Assembly (NCBI GenBank): GCA_937983085.1
Contig: CALJKZ010000342.1
Coordinates: forward strand, 1-7,756
Reading direction: 5' to 3'
DNA length: 7,756 nucleotides
Origin: an uncultured Gemmatimonadales bacterium
Lineage (GTDB): Bacteria > Gemmatimonadota > Gemmatimonadetes > Longimicrobiales > Gaopeijiaceae
Shown here: positions 5,180 through 7,756 of the stretch, one piece after another
How the letters are laid out: each line of letters opens with the position of its first letter
Numbering within the stretch: the first letter of the stretch is position 1
The notes under the pieces: model-generated
What the model was told of the DNA's origin: nothing
The model's database searches: none
Seen by the model: only the letters and a program-made list of their open reading frames with translations
Position numbers and translations under genes: made by a program

Positions 5180-5721
5180 GCGGCGTCTTCAACCCCGACC
5201 AGAGCGACCACATGCGCTGGCTGGCCTCGCTCTCGCCGGAGGAAAAGTGCGCCTGCGGGTGGGAAAGCCTCGAAAACTGCCTTCGAGGGCACCGCATGCC
5301 CGCGTGCACGATGGTCGAGGTCGAGGTGACCACCAACCCCGACGCCGTGTTGGTGCACGAGTGGCAGGCAGCGCGTACGCTGGTGGAACCCTGGACTTTT
5401 CTGGGCTGGACGAAACGCCAGTACGAACGATGGACCCAAGACGGGGTCATTCCCGTCTACGAACCGGAGGACCCTGTGTCGAACAACGACCCCAACCAAC
5501 CCCCACCGTCCGGACGGCCGGTGCTGAGCGAAGTGCTGGACCTGCTGCGCGGCGTCGGGATCCAGCCCACCTTGAACGGAAAGCCCATCGGGCCCGAGGA
5601 CCTGCGCGAGGAGGTGCTCCAGCGCGCGGAGTCCAAAGTCCGCGACGGCATCCGCACCCTCGCCGACCGTCTCCTTCCCCCCCGCGATCCTCCCCAGGGC
5701 GGCGGAGGCTCGCATCGGTGA
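5176..5721 (+). CDS. Hypothetical protein with an N-terminal Cys/His cluster, fourth gene of the operon
   Basis: This 181-residue protein appears to have two parts. The N-terminal part has a compact cluster C25, C27, C35, H39, C44 that could bind a metal. It is followed by WTFLGWTKRQYERWTQDGVIP (73-93), a short helical module with the LGxTxxxYxRW look of small phage and bacterial proteins. A disordered linker (SNNDPNQPPPSG, from residue 102) leads to a C-terminal helical part (VLSEVLDLLRGVGI, LREEVLQRAESKVRDGI) and a Pro/Gly-rich tail. The start is ATG at 5176, overlapping the previous stop (ATGA), with GGGGGAG 8 bases upstream. An in-frame GTG at 5476 (residue 101), preceded by GGAGG at 5466-5470, could start a separate C-terminal product. 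Function unknown. Confidence 0.75.
   Translation: MSGVFNPDQSDHMRWLASLSPEEKCACGWESLENCLRGHRMPACTMVEVEVTTNPDAVLVHEWQAARTLVEPWTFLGWTKRQYERWTQDGVIPVYEPEDPVSNNDPNQPPPSGRPVLSEVLDLLRGVGIQPTLNGKPIGPEDLREEVLQRAESKVRDGIRTLADRLLPPRDPPQGGGGSHR
5466..5478 (+). promoter_or_regulatory. Possible internal translation start inside the Cys/His-cluster gene
   Basis: GGAGG (5466-5470) sits 5 bases ahead of an in-frame GTG (5476-5478), exactly at the start of the predicted disordered linker. Initiation here would give an 81-residue C-terminal protein. GGAGG could also simply reflect glutamate codons (PEDP), so this is tentative. Confidence 0.3.
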
Positions 5722-6296
5722 GTCTCTCGCAGGCCCACAGCGCGGGCGCTGACAGCCCGCTCGCCCGTCGGCTCGCGTACCTTTACCGGATCGGGGTCGA
5801 CCCCTCCGAGCTCGTCACGGCCCGCAAGGAGGCCGAGGACGGGAAGGACGACCGAAAACGGCGGATCCTCGACGTGTACTTCGACGCCCCCGAGCGCCCC
5901 GTCGATCCTCGCCACGTATGGTCGCTCCGCGCAGCGCTCCCCTTCGGGCACCGGCTCGAGCCCGATACGCTCTATCGGCTCCACCTCGAGCTGCCCCCGC
6001 GTGTGAGCGTGATCGGACTGTCCAGCGTCCATCGCTTGGGCGAGGTGATCATCGAGGGACTGTACCGCGGCGACGGCACGGCCAGTCTCTTTGGGGACGC
6101 GGTGGACGCCGCCATCTTTTGCACGGACGGCGCGGAGCAGTGGGTGCCGGTAGACGCGGGCCCGGTGGGGCCGGTCCAGCTCCACGTCGCTTTGTTCTCC
6201 CGCTTCGAGCGCGTGGGGGGGGACGTCACCGAGACCACGGCGCCCATGGAGGCCACCTTTTGCTTCGCGCTTCTGCCCCACCCGGAGGCGCCGTGA
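5718..6296 (+). CDS. Hypothetical protein, first of two apparent tandem paralogues
   Basis: This 192-residue protein starts at GTG 5718, overlapping the previous stop as GTGA, with GGAGG 9 bases upstream. The first 50 residues are charged and helical (SPLARRLAYLYRIGVDPSEL, then RKEAEDGKDDRKRR). From about residue 70 the pattern switches to short hydrophobic strands, suggesting a beta-sandwich or barrel. Landmarks are LEPDTL (80-85), GEVIIEG (108-114), VDAAIFC (129-135) and VDAGPVGPVQLHV (145-157). The same landmarks occur in the same order in the next gene (LRPDKL, REVILEC, IDAAAYC, LDCG...LRIHA), so the two probably arose by duplication. I know no family with this pattern and name no function. 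A run of eight G lies within the gene (6215-6222). Confidence 0.75.
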   Translation: MSLSQAHSAGADSPLARRLAYLYRIGVDPSELVTARKEAEDGKDDRKRRILDVYFDAPERPVDPRHVWSLRAALPFGHRLEPDTLYRLHLELPPRVSVIGLSSVHRLGEVIIEGLYRGDGTASLFGDAVDAAIFCTDGAEQWVPVDAGPVGPVQLHVALFSRFERVGGDVTETTAPMEATFCFALLPHPEAP

Positions 6297-6883
6297 CCGA
6301 CCCAGGCTCGCGCCCCACGGATCCGGCGCGCTTTCGGGAGTTCTACGAGACCCAGGCGCGCAATCTGTCGACCTACAATTACCCCTTCGGCGCGGGCGAG
6401 GGGCCCCTTCGGGCTATTCCGATCTCCTCGGGTCCCTTGCGTCCGGACAAGCTCGAATGTGTGGCGGTGGCCCCGTCGCCCGGGGATTCTTTTTGGGCCC
6501 CCTATGCGCTCGTGCGGGGCCTACGGCTCTTCCACCCGCCGCGCGAGGTCATCTTGGAGTGCGTCGAGACCGACGACGTGAAGATCCCCGGGTGCCCCAT
6601 CGACGCCGCCGCGTACTGCCTCGATGCGGTCCCCTTGGGCCTCCCACCCCTCCCCCTCGAAGACTCCCGCGGGCTTCCGCGCGGGGAGCCCTTTCGCTTC
6701 GTGGCCCTCGACTGTGGTGTGATCTCCGCTCCCGTGAGGCCCTTGCGGATCCACGCGCGAGCCTACGCCGAAGCCGAGCCCGAGCACGGGTGGCCCAGCC
6801 TCGAAGGCTACCTGGTGGTCGAGCACGCGCACCAGCGGGGCCTGCCGCGGGTCCCGATCCATCGGGGGGGACCCTACCGCTAG
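6293..6883 (+). CDS. Hypothetical protein, second of two apparent tandem paralogues
   Basis: This 196-residue protein starts at GTG 6293 inside the stop of the previous gene (GTGA). GGAGG at 6284-6288 lies 4 bases upstream. The N-terminus (ARFREFYETQARNLSTYNYPF, abridged) differs from its neighbour. The core follows the same landmarks: LRPDKL (49-54), REVILEC (84-90), IDAAAYC (103-109) and LDCG-x-PVRPLRIHA (about 139-155). It has a longer insertion between the YC and LDCG segments, rich in Pro and Leu. Strand-like spacing suggests a beta fold. Five cysteines are present (C56, C90, C101, C109, C141), none in a recognisable metal motif. It closes the chain of coupled genes; a G7 run (6864-6870) lies at its end. 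Function unknown. Confidence 0.75.
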   Translation: MTDPGSRPTDPARFREFYETQARNLSTYNYPFGAGEGPLRAIPISSGPLRPDKLECVAVAPSPGDSFWAPYALVRGLRLFHPPREVILECVETDDVKIPGCPIDAAAYCLDAVPLGLPPLPLEDSRGLPRGEPFRFVALDCGVISAPVRPLRIHARAYAEAEPEHGWPSLEGYLVVEHAHQRGLPRVPIHRGGPYR

Positions 6884-6900
6884 TTTCCTGAAGACCCCGC

Positions 6901-6936
6901 CCCGAAAGCCCAGTCCCGAAAGCCCAGTCCCGAAAG
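6901..6936. repeat. 14-bp tandem repeat upstream of the ThyX-like gene
   Basis: CCCGAAAGCCCAGT occurs twice head to tail (6901-6914 and 6915-6928). A third partial copy, CCCGAAAG (6929-6936), follows in phase, giving three CCCGAAAG words spaced exactly 14 bases apart. The array ends 20 bases before the ATG at 6957, in the only sizeable gap of the rightward genes. It could be a multi-site protein binding region controlling the ThyX-like gene, or simple slippage. Confidence 0.7.
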
Positions 6937-6956
6937 TCGGACCAATCGTGACCTCC

Positions 6957-7756
6957 ATGCAGACCCGAGACAACATCCTCGAACCCGCCGAAGAGCCCGT
7001 CGCCGAGCGAGACGGGCGCGTGCTCGCCCGGATCCGACGTGACTCGATCTCCCCGGACGGCGTGCGGCTCGTGACGATGGAGGTGGTTCTTCCCCGCATT
7101 GTTCTGGCCGAGTTCAACACGCACCGCGTGTTCTCCCGAAACAGCGCGTCGAGCCGGGCGATCCCCATCGAGAAGATGCTGAGGCGGATCAAGGAAGACC
7201 CCTATATCCCCACGACCTGGGGGAAGAACCGAAGCGGCATGCAGGCCACCGAGGCCCTCGGGCCCGAAGACCAGGCGGCCGCCCGCACCGTCTGGCTCGA
7301 GGCCCGGGATTCGGCGGTCGCCCACGTCGAGGCCCTGCTCGCCGTCGGGGTCCACAAACAGACCACGAACCGCCTGCTCGAGCCCTTCATGTGGCACACC
7401 GTCATCGTCACCGCGACCGAGTGGGACAACTTCTTTCACCTGCGGGCGCATCGGGCCGCCCACCCTGCGATCCGGAGGACCGCCGAGGCCATGGCCGAAG
7501 TGCTCGAACAAAGCGTGCCGCGGAGGGTCGCGTGGGGCGGCTGGCACCAACCCTACATCTACCGTGAAGACGCCAAGGAGGCCGAAAAACGCGGCCTCCG
7601 CTCCCTGGACCTTGCCAAGATCAGCTGCGCCCGCTGTGCCCGCGTCAGCTACCTGACCCACGACGGGCGCCGCGACCTCGACGAGGACCTGGCCCTCCAT
7701 GACCGCCTCCTGGCCCCCGGCCACATGAGCCCCTTCGAGCACGCGGAGGCATGCCG
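6957..7756 (+). CDS. thyX: ThyX-like flavin-dependent thymidylate synthase, C-terminus cut by the window edge
   Basis: The frame is open from ATG 6957 to the edge (266 codons) and so is incomplete. The ThyX signature region reads THRVFSRNSASSRA (55-68), a variant of the classic RHRxxSxNExSxR flavin/dUMP-binding motif, in the form seen in many phage-encoded homologues. The first Arg is replaced by Thr and NE by NS. EWDNFFHLRAHRAAHPAIRR forms the conserved helix that supplies further substrate contacts. ISCARCARVSYLTHDGR and GHMSPFEHA near the right edge are typical of this subfamily. ThyX makes dTMP from dUMP with methylene-tetrahydrofolate, using FAD and NADPH. Whether this variant has that exact activity is not shown by sequence. 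A GTG at 6948 would add three residues; neither start has a good Shine-Dalgarno sequence. It lies 73 bases after the coupled operon, behind a 14-bp tandem repeat. Confidence 0.9.
   Translation, partial: MQTRDNILEPAEEPVAERDGRVLARIRRDSISPDGVRLVTMEVVLPRIVLAEFNTHRVFSRNSASSRAIPIEKMLRRIKEDPYIPTTWGKNRSGMQATEALGPEDQAAARTVWLEARDSAVAHVEALLAVGVHKQTTNRLLEPFMWHTVIVTATEWDNFFHLRAHRAAHPAIRRTAEAMAEVLEQSVPRRVAWGGWHQPYIYREDAKEAEKRGLRSLDLAKISCARCARVSYLTHDGRRDLDEDLALHDRLLAPGHMSPFEHAEAC

Noticed and set aside
6549..7742. 397-codon leftward frame opposite the ThyX-like gene
   Set aside because: The plus strand encodes a clear ThyX-like protein; the antisense translation has no recognisable motifs.
1..7756. CRISPR array, insertion sequence or integrase
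   Set aside because: I saw no regularly spaced direct repeats with spacers, no terminal inverted repeats around a transposase, and no recombinase motifs.

Overview
The window is GC-rich, almost fully coding, and carries short tightly packed genes, several of them unrecognisable. The recognisable set is a glutaredoxin, an FmdB-type zinc ribbon, a RadC-type JAMM protein, a stand-alone DnaA DNA-binding domain and a variant ThyX-like thymidylate synthase. Such a set is typical of a large bacteriophage, a prophage or another mobile replicon of a high-GC host. No capsid, tail, terminase, integrase or rRNA/tRNA gene is present, so the phage assignment is an inference. A glutathione S-transferase is unusual in that setting, and a chromosomal accessory region remains possible.

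Layout. From the left edge to about 1761, four genes read leftward in one apparent operon: radC-like, a small proline-rich single-span membrane protein, an FmdB-family zinc ribbon, and a glutaredoxin cut by the window edge. Gaps between them are 44, 24 and 23 bases. A divergent intergenic region of about 345 bases (1762-2107) follows. It has no convincing gene but holds a short palindrome beside the radC start and an 11-base perfect inverted repeat enclosing further small stems.

From 2108 genes read rightward. First come a tryptophan-rich protein of unknown function and a glutathione S-transferase, closed by a clear 12-bp hairpin terminator (3723-3753). Next is a six-gene block (3817-6883), opened by a protein that is little more than DnaA domain IV and followed by five unknown genes. 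Each of the five joins its predecessor by a 4-base ATGA or GTGA start/stop overlap, so the block is probably translated as a coupled unit. The last two unknown genes look like diverged tandem duplicates of one another. A 73-base gap with a 14-base tandem repeat separates this block from a ThyX-like gene that runs off the right edge.

Functionally, the ThyX-like enzyme (dTMP synthesis), the DnaA-like domain and the RadC-like protein point to DNA metabolism and replication. The glutaredoxin and GST point to thiol chemistry. The roles of the Trp-rich protein and the five coupled unknowns cannot be read from sequence. The most novel part is the DnaA-domain-IV-led block, especially its paired paralogues.
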